Source: Nocardiopsis suaedae
GTDB taxonomy: Bacteria > Actinomycetota > Actinomycetes > Streptosporangiales > Streptosporangiaceae
Direction of reading: 5' to 3'
Length of the DNA stretch: 64,000 nucleotides
NCBI RefSeq assembly: GCF_027706745.1
Contig: NZ_JAQFWP010000009.1
Span: 62,001-126,000, forward strand
Shown here: positions 40,721-49,657 of the stretch, one piece after another
Position numbering within the stretch: the stretch's first letter is position 1
Layout of the letters: each line of letters starts with the position of its first letter
The notes under the pieces: generated by a model
Told to the model about the DNA's origin: nothing
The model's input: only the letters and a program-made list of their open reading frames with translations
Databases searched by the model: none
Program-made: the position numbers and the translations under genes

Positions 40721-42982
40721 TCAGCGCCCGCCCAGCACCGCCTCGACGGTGATCGGCAGGTTCCGGAAGCGCCTCCCGGTCGCGTGGTGGACCGCGTTCG
40801 CGATGGCCGCCGCGGCGCCCACCACCCCCACCTCGCCCACGCCCTTCACGCCCAGCGGGTTGACCATCCGGTCCTCCACCTCCGCGAACTCCACCCGCAC
40901 CTCCGGGGCGTCCGCGTTCACCGGGAGCAGGTACTCGCCCATGCTCGCGTTCGCCCACCGGCCCGAGTCGGGGTCCATACGGGTCGCCTCCAGCAGCGCG
41001 TGCCCCAGCCCCCACAGCATGCCGCCCATCAGCTGGCTGCGCGCCGTCTTGGCGTTGAGCACCCGGCCCGGGGCGAACACCCCCAGCATCCGCCGCACCC
41101 GCACCAGCCCCAGGTCCGGGTCGACGCCCACCTCGGCGAACTGCGCCCCGAACGTGGCCGCCGCGAATCCGGCGTCCGGCCCCGGCGGGTCCCACGACCC
41201 CAGCGCCTCCGCGTCGAACATCATGTGCCGCCGCAGCAGGTCGGTGTAGGACTCGCCCCCGCCGTCCCGCAGGAACATCCGGCCCCCGGCCACCTCCACC
41301 CGCGCCGGGTCGGCCCCGTGCAGCGGCGAGTCCGGGTCGGCCACCGCCCGCTCCACCATCTGCTCGCGCAGCGCGGTCGCGGCCGTGTGCACCGCCGAGG
41401 AGATCGCCCCCGACCCGGCCGACCCCACCGCCGCCACCGTGGTGGGCAGGTCGGTGTCGCCGTAGCGCGCCTCCACCTGCTCGGCGTCGATGCCCAGCGC
41501 CGCCGCGGCCACCTGCCGCATCACCGCGCCCACCCCGGTGCCGAACTCCGCGCACGCCGTCTCGGCCACGGCCCGCCCGTCGGCGTGCAGCCGCACCCGC
41601 GCCCGCTGCGGGTTCATCGCCTGGTAGACGGGGTAGACGGCCGAGGCCATCCCCGTGCCCACCAGCCAGTGCCCGTCGGTGCGGGTGCCCGGCACCGGGT
41701 CGCGGCCGCGCCAGCCGAACATCTGCGCGCCGTGCTCGTAGCACTCCCGCAGCCCCTTGCTCGACCACGGCAGCCCGGTCGTCGGGTCGGTGTCGCAGTG
41801 GTTGCGCAGCCGCAGGTCGAGCGGGTCGACGCCGAGCTCCGAGGCGAGCTCGTCCATGGCGGTCTCCAGGGCGAACATCCCCGAGGCCTCGCCCGGCGCC
41901 CGCATGAACGCCGGGGTCATCGTGTTCGCCCGGAACAGCCGGTACACGCCCTCGTGGTTCGGGCAGGCGTACATCCGCGCCGGCATCTCCAGCGACGGCT
42001 CCGCCCAATCGTCGAACGGCGAGGTCGGCGAGAGCTTGTGGTGGCGGATCGCGGTCAGCGTGCCGTCCCGCCGCGCCCCCAGGGTGATGCGCTGCTCCTG
42101 CTCCTCCCGGTGCCCGCAGGCGGTGAACATCTGCTCGCGCGTCACCGTCAGCTTCACCGGGGCCCGCACGTGCCGGGCCGCCATCGCCGCCAGCGTCGGG
42201 TGCGCCCAGATCATCGCCTTGGCCCCGAAGCTGCCGCCGACCGCCGTGGCCACCACCCGCACCTGCGACGGCGGGACGCCCAGCAGCTCGGCCACGGTCA
42301 GCCGGGTCGCGGTCGGCCCCTGCGTGGAGTCGTGGACCGTCAGCCGCCCGTCCTCCCAGTACGCCGTGGCCGCCGCCGTCTCGATCGGGTTGTGGTGGTT
42401 GGCCGACATCCGGTGCACCGCGTCCACCACCACGTCCGCCTCGGCCAGTCCGGCCTCCACGTCGCCCCGGCCCATCCGCCCCGGCAGGAACCCGGCGAAG
42501 ATCCGGTCCGGCTCGTAGGCCCGCTCCCGGCCCTCCTCCAGGGTGGTGGTGTGCGGCTCGCCCCGGTACCCGATCCGCAGCAGCGAGGCCGCGTGCCCGG
42601 CCCGCTCCAGGGTGTCGGCGACCACCATCGCCACCGGCTGCCCCGCGTAGTGGACGCGCGCGTCGCGCATCGGGAAGAAGCTCTGCCCCGAGGCGCTCGC
42701 GCCCGCCAGCGACGGCAGCAGGTGCGGCTCGGCGGCCAGCGGCGGCAGGTTCAGGTGGCTGAGCACCGCCAGCACCCCGTCCGAGCGCAGCGCCTCGCGC
42801 GCGTCGACCCCGGTCACCTCGCCGCAGGCGATCTCGGCGCCCACCAGCACCGCGTGCACCGTGCCCGGCGGCGCGTACTCGGCGGCGTAGCGCGCCGCCC
42901 CCGTCACCTTCGCGCGGGCGTCGGCCCGGTCCATCGGCCGCCCGGTCTGGGCCGCCCGCGCCTCCTGCGGAACGGTGCTCAT
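40721..42982 (-). CDS. molybdenum hydroxylase large subunit (PaoC/YagR type)
   Basis: The protein has 753 residues. It carries the molybdopterin-cytosine-dinucleotide site and oxidises aldehydes or N-heterocycles. Motifs include TGAARYAAEYAPPGTVHAVLV, GGSFGAKAMIW, FMRAPGEASGMFALE and the active-site base in GVKGVGEVG (Glu717). ATG at 42982 overlaps the FAD subunit stop (ATGA). The three-gene order iron-sulfur, FAD, large is that of paoABC. No XdhC/PaoD-type maturation gene is present in the window. Confidence 0.92.
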   Translation of the reverse strand: MSTVPQEARAAQTGRPMDRADARAKVTGAARYAAEYAPPGTVHAVLVGAEIACGEVTGVDAREALRSDGVLAVLSHLNLPPLAAEPHLLPSLAGASASGQSFFPMRDARVHYAGQPVAMVVADTLERAGHAASLLRIGYRGEPHTTTLEEGRERAYEPDRIFAGFLPGRMGRGDVEAGLAEADVVVDAVHRMSANHHNPIETAAATAYWEDGRLTVHDSTQGPTATRLTVAELLGVPPSQVRVVATAVGGSFGAKAMIWAHPTLAAMAARHVRAPVKLTVTREQMFTACGHREEQEQRITLGARRDGTLTAIRHHKLSPTSPFDDWAEPSLEMPARMYACPNHEGVYRLFRANTMTPAFMRAPGEASGMFALETAMDELASELGVDPLDLRLRNHCDTDPTTGLPWSSKGLRECYEHGAQMFGWRGRDPVPGTRTDGHWLVGTGMASAVYPVYQAMNPQRARVRLHADGRAVAETACAEFGTGVGAVMRQVAAAALGIDAEQVEARYGDTDLPTTVAAVGSAGSGAISSAVHTAATALREQMVERAVADPDSPLHGADPARVEVAGGRMFLRDGGGESYTDLLRRHMMFDAEALGSWDPPGPDAGFAAATFGAQFAEVGVDPDLGLVRVRRMLGVFAPGRVLNAKTARSQLMGGMLWGLGHALLEATRMDPDSGRWANASMGEYLLPVNADAPEVRVEFAEVEDRMVNPLGVKGVGEVGVVGAAAAIANAVHHATGRRFRNLPITVEAVLGGR

Positions 42983-43977
42983 CGCGCCCCTCCCTGCCGC
43001 TCGGCCGCCATGCGCAGCGCCCGCACCACGGTGCGCTCGGCCAGCCCGATCTTGAAGGCGTTCATGCTCCGCGGCACGGCGCCCCGCATCTCCCGGACCG
43101 CCGCCAGCTCGTAGGACGCCCCCTCGGCCGGGGACCCCACCAGCGCCCCCTCGGCCCCGTGGGCCCTCCAGGGCTTGGTGGCGACCCCGCCCAGGCCGAT
43201 GCGGGCCTCGGCGACCATCCCGTCCTCCACGCGCAGCACCACCGCCGCCGACGCCAGCGCGAACTCGTAGGACTCCCGGTCGCGCACCTTCAGGTAGACC
43301 GAGGTGCGGGCGGCCGGGACCGGCGGCACGTCGACGGCGGTGATCAGCTCCCCGTGCCCCACGGGGTGCTCGCGCTCGGGCGTGTCCCCGGGGAGCAGGA
43401 AGAAGTCGTCGACGGGGACGGACCGCTCGCCGTCGGGGCCGCGCAGCCGCACCACCGCGTCAAGGGCGGTCAGGGCCACCGCGGCGTCGGACGGGTGGGC
43501 GGCGATGCACTGCTCGCTGGTGCCCAGGACCGCGTGGCCCCGGTTCACCCCGCCGATCGCGGCGCACCCGCTGCCCGGCACCCGCTTGTTGCAGGCCGCT
43601 CCGCCGTCGCGGAAGTAGGCGCAGCGCACCCGCTGCATCAGGTTCCCGCCGATGGTGGCCATGTTGCGCAGCTGCGGGGAGGCGCCCATCTCCAGCGCGC
43701 GGGAGAGCACCGGGTAGCGCTCGCGCACGACGGGGTGGGCGGCGACATCGCTCATCCTCGCCAGCCCGCCGAGCCGGACGCCCCCGTTGGGCCCCTCCTC
43801 GATGCGGGAGATCGGCAGCGCGTTGATGTCGACGACGCGGCGCGGGCGCGCCACGCCGATCCTGAGCATGTCGACCTCGGTGGTGCCTCCGGCCAGGAAC
43901 TCGCTGCCGGGGTCGGAGGCGACCTCCTCGACGGCGGTGGCCACGTCGGACACCCGGGTGTAGGCGAAGGGATGCAT
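42979..43977 (-). CDS. molybdenum hydroxylase FAD subunit with extra 4Fe-4S site (PaoB/YagS type)
   Basis: The protein has 332 residues. FAD-binding motifs are LAGGTTEVDML and ATIGGNLMQR. Four cysteines at 119, 129, 138 and 157 (RCAYFRDGGAACNKR, PGSGC, SEQC) match the [4Fe-4S] insertion known from E. coli PaoB and absent from ordinary xanthine dehydrogenases. It shuttles electrons between the iron-sulfur and FAD centres. ATG at 43977 overlaps the stop of the small subunit gene. Confidence 0.92.
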   Translation of the reverse strand: MHPFAYTRVSDVATAVEEVASDPGSEFLAGGTTEVDMLRIGVARPRRVVDINALPISRIEEGPNGGVRLGGLARMSDVAAHPVVRERYPVLSRALEMGASPQLRNMATIGGNLMQRVRCAYFRDGGAACNKRVPGSGCAAIGGVNRGHAVLGTSEQCIAAHPSDAAVALTALDAVVRLRGPDGERSVPVDDFFLLPGDTPEREHPVGHGELITAVDVPPVPAARTSVYLKVRDRESYEFALASAAVVLRVEDGMVAEARIGLGGVATKPWRAHGAEGALVGSPAEGASYELAAVREMRGAVPRSMNAFKIGLAERTVVRALRMAAERQGGAR

Positions 43978-44690
43978 CACCGGTCCCCTTCCGTGCGCGG
44001 GCCGACCGAGTCCGGGCCGGGGTCGGCGGGGAACCCGCGGGCGTGCGCCGCGGGGGTGTCGGAGCCGGCGCCGCCGGGCCCGGACGCCTCCGTGGTCCCG
44101 GCGGCCCCGACCGTGCCGACCGTGTCGGCGGCGTTCCCGTCGCGCCTGTCGCGCACCTGCCGGATGGCGGCGCGGATGTTGGGGTAGGCGGCGCACCGGC
44201 AGATGTTTCCGCTCATCCATTCGGCGATCTCGGCGTCGTCGCCGGTGTGCCCCTCCTCCAGCAGGGCGACCGCCGACACCAGCTGGCCCGGGGTGCAGTA
44301 GCCGCACTGGAAGGCGTCGTTGGCGATGAAGGCCTCCTGCACGGGGTGCAGCCGGTCGCCGTCGGCCAGCCCTGCGACCGTGGTGACCTCGCGGCCCTCG
44401 CAGGTGACGGCCAGCGTCAGGCAGCCCAGCACCCGGCGGCCGTCCACCATCACCGTGCATGCGCCGCAGGCGCCCTGGTCACAGCCCTTCTTCGGCCCGG
44501 TGACGCCCATGCGCTCGCGCAGCGCGTCCAGCAGGCTCACCCGGGGCTCGACGCGCACGGTGCGCGCGGTCCCGTCGACGGTGAGCGCGACGTCGACCTC
44601 GCCGGGGCCGAGCTCGGGCGGGCGCGTCTCCTCCCGCCCCTCGCGGCGCGCCTGCGCGGGCAGGCGCGGGCGGCTGGTCTGCCGGGTCAC
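43977..44690 (-). CDS. molybdenum hydroxylase 2Fe-2S subunit (PaoA/YagT type)
   Basis: The protein has 237 residues. Two [2Fe-2S] sites are visible: C70, C75, C78 and C90 (ferredoxin type, GCDQGACGAC) and C129, C132, C164 and C166 (CGYC ... NICRC). GTG at 44690 has GGGAGG 8 nt upstream. Unlike E. coli PaoA, no Tat or Sec signal is present; the N-terminus is charged and soluble, so the enzyme is probably cytoplasmic. The C-terminal 50 residues are Gly/Ala/Thr-rich and unlike the family. Confidence 0.9.
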   Translation of the reverse strand: MTRQTSRPRLPAQARREGREETRPPELGPGEVDVALTVDGTARTVRVEPRVSLLDALRERMGVTGPKKGCDQGACGACTVMVDGRRVLGCLTLAVTCEGREVTTVAGLADGDRLHPVQEAFIANDAFQCGYCTPGQLVSAVALLEEGHTGDDAEIAEWMSGNICRCAAYPNIRAAIRQVRDRRDGNAADTVGTVGAAGTTEASGPGGAGSDTPAAHARGFPADPGPDSVGPRTEGDR

Positions 44691-45021
44691 CGCCGCCACC
44701 TCCCCGGTGCCTCGGATGCGGTCTTCGCGACGCGGTCCATGGGATCCCCCCGGTTCTGCGCGGACGTCGCCACCCGGGCCGCGCGCCGCGGCGCGCCCTA
44801 CCGTCCCGTCCCGGGCGGCATCGCCGACTAGCCTCCCCCGGCAGCGGCCTACGCCACACCGAGGCGCGGCAAAGCCCAGTGCAACTCTGCGCAAGGGCGT
44901 GACCCGGGGCGAGAGGGGCGGACGGAACCGGTCGCGTCCGCAGAATCTCTGTCCGGCCAGATGACGGAACCGGGCGGATGAAGATCGCGCTCGGGAAGCG
45001 GCGTGGGGCGTTCCTATGCGC
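44691..45021. other. intergenic region upstream of the hydroxylase operon
   Basis: This 331-bp gap lies between the start of the 2Fe-2S subunit gene and the 3' end of the SARP gene. No gene or confident operator was found. The promoter of the three-subunit operon should lie here. Confidence 0.4.
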
Positions 45022-47112
45022 TCAGGCGGCGGCCAAAGCGTCGGCGATCGCGTCGAGCCACTGCGCGACCGGGCCGAGGGTGACCATGCCGCTTCCCGCG
45101 CCCGCGATCTCCTGTCGGGCGGGAAGGAGCCGGTCGCGGACCTTCTCCAGCGTCGCTCGATCGCCGAGTTCGAGGGCGGCCGCCGCCTCCAGGCAGCACA
45201 GCGCCTCATAGAGCAGGTCCGGCGGCGGCTCGGGGAGCGTGTGCAGGGCGGCCCGGGCCTCGTCGTCCTTCCCGGCGTGGAGGAGCAGGAGCGGTTCGAC
45301 CCAGGGGCGGTAGGGGCCCCAGTCGGAGTCCGGGGACACGCGCCCCACCGCTGCCAGTACGGGTGACCCGGGCGCCCCGCGCCCTCCGGCCTCAGGAGAC
45401 TCGGGCGTCTCCTCTGCGGCGCTCGGCTCCTCCGAGACGCTCTGAACAGCCGGGTGGCCCGCCGACACGTGCAGGCACAGCAGCGCGAGCGGCGGCAACC
45501 CCGCCTCGACGCCCGGCATCCCCGAGCCCTCCAATTCCGCGGCCGCATCGCGGTAGGCCTTCTCGGCGTCGCCGGTGCGCCCCGAAACGGCCGCCCGGAG
45601 CGCGCGGTACCAGCGGGTGAACACCCGGGCCAGTGGCAGCTCGTTCTGAAGGGACAGTCGGTCGACCGCCGCGGCATGCTCGTCGGCGGCGGCGAAGTCG
45701 CCCAGCCCCGCGCGCGCCTGCATCCGCACCATCCGGCCGAAGACCTCATAGGTCGGCAAGGCGTGCCGGGCCCCGAGCGCCGCGGCCTCCGCCCCTATGG
45801 CGTCGCGCCGCTCGGCACCGCCCGCGCGCGTGCACGACTGCATGAACACCGCGTTGAGGGCGAAGGCCAGCAGCGCGGGGTCGTCGAGGCGGCGCGCGAT
45901 CTCCTCCGCCTCATGCGCCGCCTGGGGCCCCCGGGGCGACCGGATTCCGCGCATCTCCAGGCCGATCGTGGCCAGCAGGCGGGAGCGTGCTGCCGCGTAC
46001 TCGCCGCCGGTTCCGTCTCCGCCCCTCATGGGGAGCGCTGCGAGCGTCCGCTCGGCGGCGGCGACGATCTCCCGGGCCTGGGCCGGATCGTCGCTGCGAG
46101 GCCAGATCGCGGGCACGTCATAGGCGCCGATCACCCGCGCCGCCAGTTCCGGGTCGTCGGCCTCCTCCGCGGCGCGCATGGCCGCCAGCCGGTTCTCCCG
46201 CGCCGCCTCCAAGCCGCCGCCACCGGTGACCGCCAGGCTCCGCAGCAGGCCGACCGACGACTCCAGGCGCGCGCGGGAACCGGCGGCGACCGAGCGGTCA
46301 TAGGCGGCCGCAGTGCGCGCCCACACCTCGGCGGCGGACCGGGCCGCCCCGGGCCGGTCCAATGCAGGGTCCTGGGCCAGCACGTCCGCCTCCAGGCGCC
46401 GGAGGCGCGGCCCCGGATCGACTCCCAGGGCGTCGGCGAGGGCCGACCGGGCCCGGCGCAGCACCGCGAGCGCATCGGCCTGCCGCCCGGAGCGGTACAA
46501 CGCCAGTGCCAGGAGCCGCCACGTCTCCTCCCGCCAGGGGTGCTCGGCGGCCTGCGCGTCCAGGTCCGGGACGGCAGCGGCCGCCTCGCCCAGGGCCAGG
46601 CGGGCGTCGGCGCGCCGTTCCACCGCCTGTAGGCGCAGCTCGTTCAGGCGGGCGCGTTCGGCCCGTGTCCAGTGCTCGTCCGCGAAGTCGGCGTAGGCGG
46701 GGCCGCGCCACAGCCCGAGGGCGCTGTCGAGGAGCTCCAGCGCGCGCTTGGGCGGCTGGTCCCCGGCCTCGTGCAGGGCGTCTTCGAACCGCCAGGCGTC
46801 CACGGTTCCGGGGGCGGTGCGAAGCGCGTACCCCGGGCCCTCGGTCACGAGCAGCCGGGGCGGGGTGCGCGGCGGGCGGTCCGGCTCCAGGGCGCGCCGG
46901 AGCGCGGCCACGAAGGTGCGGACGGCGCCGACCGCGCCGTCGGGCGGGTCCTCCCAGAGGTCGTCCACCAGGCGGTCGACGGGGACGACCCGCCTGCGGG
47001 CGATGAGCAGCACCGCCAGTACCGCCCGGTGCCGCGGCCCCTTGAGGGGGACCGCCGCGCCGTCCCGCTCGGCCGCGACCGGCCCGAGCACACCGAACCC
47101 GACCCGTTCCAT
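45022..47112 (-). CDS. SARP/AfsR-type transcriptional regulator
   Basis: The protein has 696 residues. The N-terminal OmpR-like winged helix (about 1-95: FGVLGPVAAERDGAAVPLKGPRHRAVLAVLL and VPVDRLVDDLWEDPP) is followed by the BTAD domain (about 100-250: RALELLDSALGLWRGPAYADF, EETWRLLALALYRSGRQADALAVLRRARSALADALGVDPGP). The remaining 440 residues are Ala-rich helical repeats, probably TPR-like; no NB-ARC motif was seen. SARPs bind direct repeats and recruit RNA polymerase. A direct repeat with the right spacing lies in the divergent promoter region at 47152-47171. Confidence 0.92.
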   Translation of the reverse strand: MERVGFGVLGPVAAERDGAAVPLKGPRHRAVLAVLLIARRRVVPVDRLVDDLWEDPPDGAVGAVRTFVAALRRALEPDRPPRTPPRLLVTEGPGYALRTAPGTVDAWRFEDALHEAGDQPPKRALELLDSALGLWRGPAYADFADEHWTRAERARLNELRLQAVERRADARLALGEAAAAVPDLDAQAAEHPWREETWRLLALALYRSGRQADALAVLRRARSALADALGVDPGPRLRRLEADVLAQDPALDRPGAARSAAEVWARTAAAYDRSVAAGSRARLESSVGLLRSLAVTGGGGLEAARENRLAAMRAAEEADDPELAARVIGAYDVPAIWPRSDDPAQAREIVAAAERTLAALPMRGGDGTGGEYAAARSRLLATIGLEMRGIRSPRGPQAAHEAEEIARRLDDPALLAFALNAVFMQSCTRAGGAERRDAIGAEAAALGARHALPTYEVFGRMVRMQARAGLGDFAAADEHAAAVDRLSLQNELPLARVFTRWYRALRAAVSGRTGDAEKAYRDAAAELEGSGMPGVEAGLPPLALLCLHVSAGHPAVQSVSEEPSAAEETPESPEAGGRGAPGSPVLAAVGRVSPDSDWGPYRPWVEPLLLLHAGKDDEARAALHTLPEPPPDLLYEALCCLEAAAALELGDRATLEKVRDRLLPARQEIAGAGSGMVTLGPVAQWLDAIADALAAA

Positions 47113-47151
47113 GCCCGCCTTCCCTGAACGCCCGCCGGTCCAACGTTATGC

Positions 47152-47171
47152 GCTCATCGGATGCTCATCGG
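47152..47171. promoter_or_regulatory. 11-bp-spaced direct repeat, candidate SARP site
   Basis: GCTCATCGG occurs at 47152-47160 and 47163-47171, exactly 11 bp apart, which is the spacing of SARP recognition repeats. It lies 40 bp before the SARP gene start and 100 bp before the hydrolase gene start. Control of both is plausible. Confidence 0.6.
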
Positions 47172-47271
47172 CGCGCGGCACGCTCGGGACGAAGCCGGAC
47201 GGAGGGGCGGACCGGGGCATCCGGCCCCCGCGCCGCCGCCGGCCGGCCCGACCACGATCGAGGAGAGCACC

Positions 47272-48147
47272 ATGGCGCCGACCATTCCCGGATTCGACCA
47301 TCAGAGGGTGCCCGTCGCCGACGGCGTCGAGCTGCACGCGGCCGTCGGCGGCTCGGGCAGCCCCGTCGTGCTGCTGCACGGGTTCCCGCAGACCCACCTG
47401 ATGTGGCGGCACGTGGCCGCCGACCTGGCGGCCGACCACACCGTCATCGTCCCCGACCTGCGCGGGTACGGCGCCAGCGACAAGCCCGCCGAGGACGGCG
47501 AGGCCTACGCCAAGCGCACCATGGGCGCCGACGTCGTGGCGCTGGCCCGCGCCCTGGGGCACGAGCGGTTCGCCCTGGCCGGGCACGACCGCGGGGCGCT
47601 GGTCGCCATCCGCACGGGGCTGGACCACCCGGACCACGTCACCCACCTGGCCAGCCTGGACGTACTGCCGACGCTGGACATGTGGGACGTGATGCACGGC
47701 CGGAGCGCGGCGGTCGGGTTCCACCTCTACCTGATGGCCCAGCCGCCCGGTCTGCCCGAGCGGATGATCGCCGCCGAGCCGGACGCGTTCTTCTCGTTCT
47801 TCCTCGACGCCTGGGGCGCCGACCCGGGGACGATCCCCGCCGATGTGCGCGAGGCCTACCTTGAGGCGTCGAGGAACGCGGTGCCGTCGATCGTCGCGGA
47901 CTACCGGGCCTCGGCCGGGATCGACGCCGAGCACGACCAGGCCGACCGGGACGCGGGCCGGAAGCTGAGCATGCCGGTCACCGTCCTGCAGCAGGACTGG
48001 GGCGCGGCGCTGGGGTTCGACGCCGAGGGGATCTGGAAGGGGTGGGCCGACGACCTGGTTCACCGCACGGTGGCGGCGGGCCACTTCATGGCCGAGGCCG
48101 ACCCGGAGCGGGTGATCGCCGAGCTGCGGGAGCTCTTGGAGCGGTGA
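47272..48147 (+). CDS. alpha/beta hydrolase, epoxide hydrolase / fluoroacetate dehalogenase-like
   Basis: The protein has 291 residues. The Asp nucleophile is in GHDRGA (Asp106); the oxyanion region is LLHGFPQTHLMW, and the catalytic His is in AAGHFM near 272. PDLRGYGASDKP is typical of epoxide hydrolases and haloacetate dehalogenases. Where fluoroacetate dehalogenases have HWY in the halide pocket, this protein has HLY (in GFHLYLMAQPPGLPERM), so defluorination is less likely. ATG at 47272 has GAGGAGA just upstream. It diverges from the SARP gene. Confidence 0.88.
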   Translation: MAPTIPGFDHQRVPVADGVELHAAVGGSGSPVVLLHGFPQTHLMWRHVAADLAADHTVIVPDLRGYGASDKPAEDGEAYAKRTMGADVVALARALGHERFALAGHDRGALVAIRTGLDHPDHVTHLASLDVLPTLDMWDVMHGRSAAVGFHLYLMAQPPGLPERMIAAEPDAFFSFFLDAWGADPGTIPADVREAYLEASRNAVPSIVADYRASAGIDAEHDQADRDAGRKLSMPVTVLQQDWGAALGFDAEGIWKGWADDLVHRTVAAGHFMAEADPERVIAELRELLER

Positions 48148-48409
48148 CGGGGCGGGTCTGTCCGGTGGGGGAGTCCGCGGTGTTCGCTGAGCCCGTGCAG
48201 GGGGGGCGGCGCGGTTCCGACCGCGCCGTCGACGGTGCCCCTCGGGGCGGCGGTCCGGGGCGAACCCGCCTCTCGCCGGTGCCCGCACGCCCCGGCCAGG
48301 ACCCTGTGCGGCCTGGTCCCACGTCCCGCCGCAGGACCGGGGACGGCCGAGGGACCCTGCTCCGACGGCGGCACCACGTCGACACGTCCGGAGCGGGCGA
48401 GCCGTTCCG

Positions 48410-48847
48410 CTAACGGGGCCGGTTGCCGACCGAGATGCTTCCCTGCGCCACGGCGACCAGGGTCTCGGCGTCCTGCCCGTCCACGGTGACCAGGTCGCAC
48501 CGGCACACCACGCGGGTGCGGCCGGCCCGGACCACCTGGGCTTCGGCGCGCAGCAGGACGCCGTCGGCGGGCTTGAGGTAGTCGATGCTGTACCCGGCGG
48601 TGATCAGGTCCGTTCCGGCGGCGGAGCCCGCGGCGAAGGTGAGCGCGTTGTCGGCGGCGTAGCCGAGCACGCCGCCGTGCAGCACGCCGTACTGCTGGCG
48701 CAGATCGTCGCGGATGCCCAGCTCCAAAACGGCGTGCCCGTCGCCGAAGGCGGTCAGGCGGGCGCCGAGCAGGGCGCTGAACGGCTGTGCGCGCAGGACG
48801 GCGCGGGCGTTCTCGAGGGCGGGGTCATCGATGTCGAGCGTGTCCAC
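48410..48847 (-). CDS. PaaI-family hotdog thioesterase
   Basis: The protein has 145 residues. The hotdog signature is GVLHGGVLGYAADNALTFAAG; the family catalytic pattern HGG..xxxxD is present. It hydrolyses acyl-CoA thioesters, and aromatic acyl-CoA is typical. GTG at 48847 has GAGGA 4 nt upstream. It diverges from a MarR gene across a near-perfect operator, which suggests induction by an aromatic acid or acyl-CoA. Confidence 0.9.
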   Translation of the reverse strand: MDTLDIDDPALENARAVLRAQPFSALLGARLTAFGDGHAVLELGIRDDLRQQYGVLHGGVLGYAADNALTFAAGSAAGTDLITAGYSIDYLKPADGVLLRAEAQVVRAGRTRVVCRCDLVTVDGQDAETLVAVAQGSISVGNRPR

Positions 48848-48850
48848 GGA

Positions 48851-48878
48851 ATCCTCATTTCACTAGTGAAGTGAGGAT
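48851..48878. promoter_or_regulatory. 28-bp near-perfect palindromic operator
   Basis: The core TTCACTAGTGAA (48859-48870) is perfect. ATCCTCA (48851-48857) and TGAGGAT (48872-48878) continue it, with one mismatched pair in 14. It lies between the thioesterase start and the MarR start and covers both promoters. MarR control of both genes is the direct reading. Confidence 0.75.
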
Positions 48879-48912
48879 CGCGCCGCCCGGGGCGCTCTGT
48901 CAAGATCGGACC

Positions 48913-49380
48913 ATGCCCGGACCTGACGAGCGCCTGTACTTCCTGCTGCAGCGGGCCGCCCACCGCCTGCGCACCGACGCCGACCGCCGTCTGGTGGAGG
49001 CCGCCGGGATCACCAGTGCGCAGCTCGGGGCGCTGTTCGCGGTCCGTGCCGAGCCGGGCGCGACCCAGCGGCGGCTCGCCGAGGTGCTCGGCCTGCGCGA
49101 GTCCGCCGTGACGGCGCTGGTCCGGCGCCTGGCCGACGGCGGACTGGTGGCCAGGCGGGCGCACCCGGACGAGCACCGGGCGGTGGTGCTGGAGCTGACC
49201 GAGGAGGGCGAGGCGGCCCTGCGCGACGCCCGCCCGGAGATGGACCGCTTCAACGCCGAGGTGCGCGGACTGCTGGGGGAAGAGGGGTTCCGCGCGACGG
49301 CGGAGGGGCTGCACCGCCTCGCCTTCGCCCCCGGCGAGGGCGGGGGAGGTCCAGAAGAGGGAGAGTACGGAAAGGCCTGA
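48913..49380 (+). CDS. MarR-family regulator
   Basis: The protein has 155 residues. The winged HTH is TQRRLAEVLGLRESAVTALVRRLADGGLVARRAHPDEHRAVVLELTEEGEAAL. ATG at 48913 begins the N-terminal dimerisation helix; no good ribosome site is present, so the mRNA may be short-leadered. The tail is Gly/Glu-rich. It diverges from the thioesterase gene. Confidence 0.92.
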   Translation: MPGPDERLYFLLQRAAHRLRTDADRRLVEAAGITSAQLGALFAVRAEPGATQRRLAEVLGLRESAVTALVRRLADGGLVARRAHPDEHRAVVLELTEEGEAALRDARPEMDRFNAEVRGLLGEEGFRATAEGLHRLAFAPGEGGGGPEEGEYGKA

Positions 49381-49657
49381 CCCTCGGACCGAGCCGCTTG
49401 CGGTCCGCCGGGGCGTAAGGCGGAGGCCGACAGCGGAGGTCGGCGGCCCCTGCGGCGACGTTGTCGGCTGCCTGGCCGTCGACCTGTACCGCGCGGGGCC
49501 GGACGGCCGGCGGGCAGGGCCGGGGAAGCGCCCCGTTCACCTCGTCGCAAGCCGGGGGGACACCCGGACGGCCGCGGTGCGCGCGGCGGTCCAGAAGGAC
49601 CTGATCCGCCTGGACCGACAGGCGGCGGGCGGGCGCCCCTCCGCCACCTGGCCGCCC
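49381..49657. other. intergenic stretch without a supported gene
   Basis: An open plus-strand frame (49439 onward) has codon-like third-position GC but no start codon. It runs on antisense to the next gene, so it is not called. It may be a composition artefact or a decayed fragment. Confidence 0.35.

Noticed and set aside
49439-49657. Open plus-strand frame with high third-position GC
   Set aside because: No start codon; it continues antisense to the next gene. A composition artefact is more likely.
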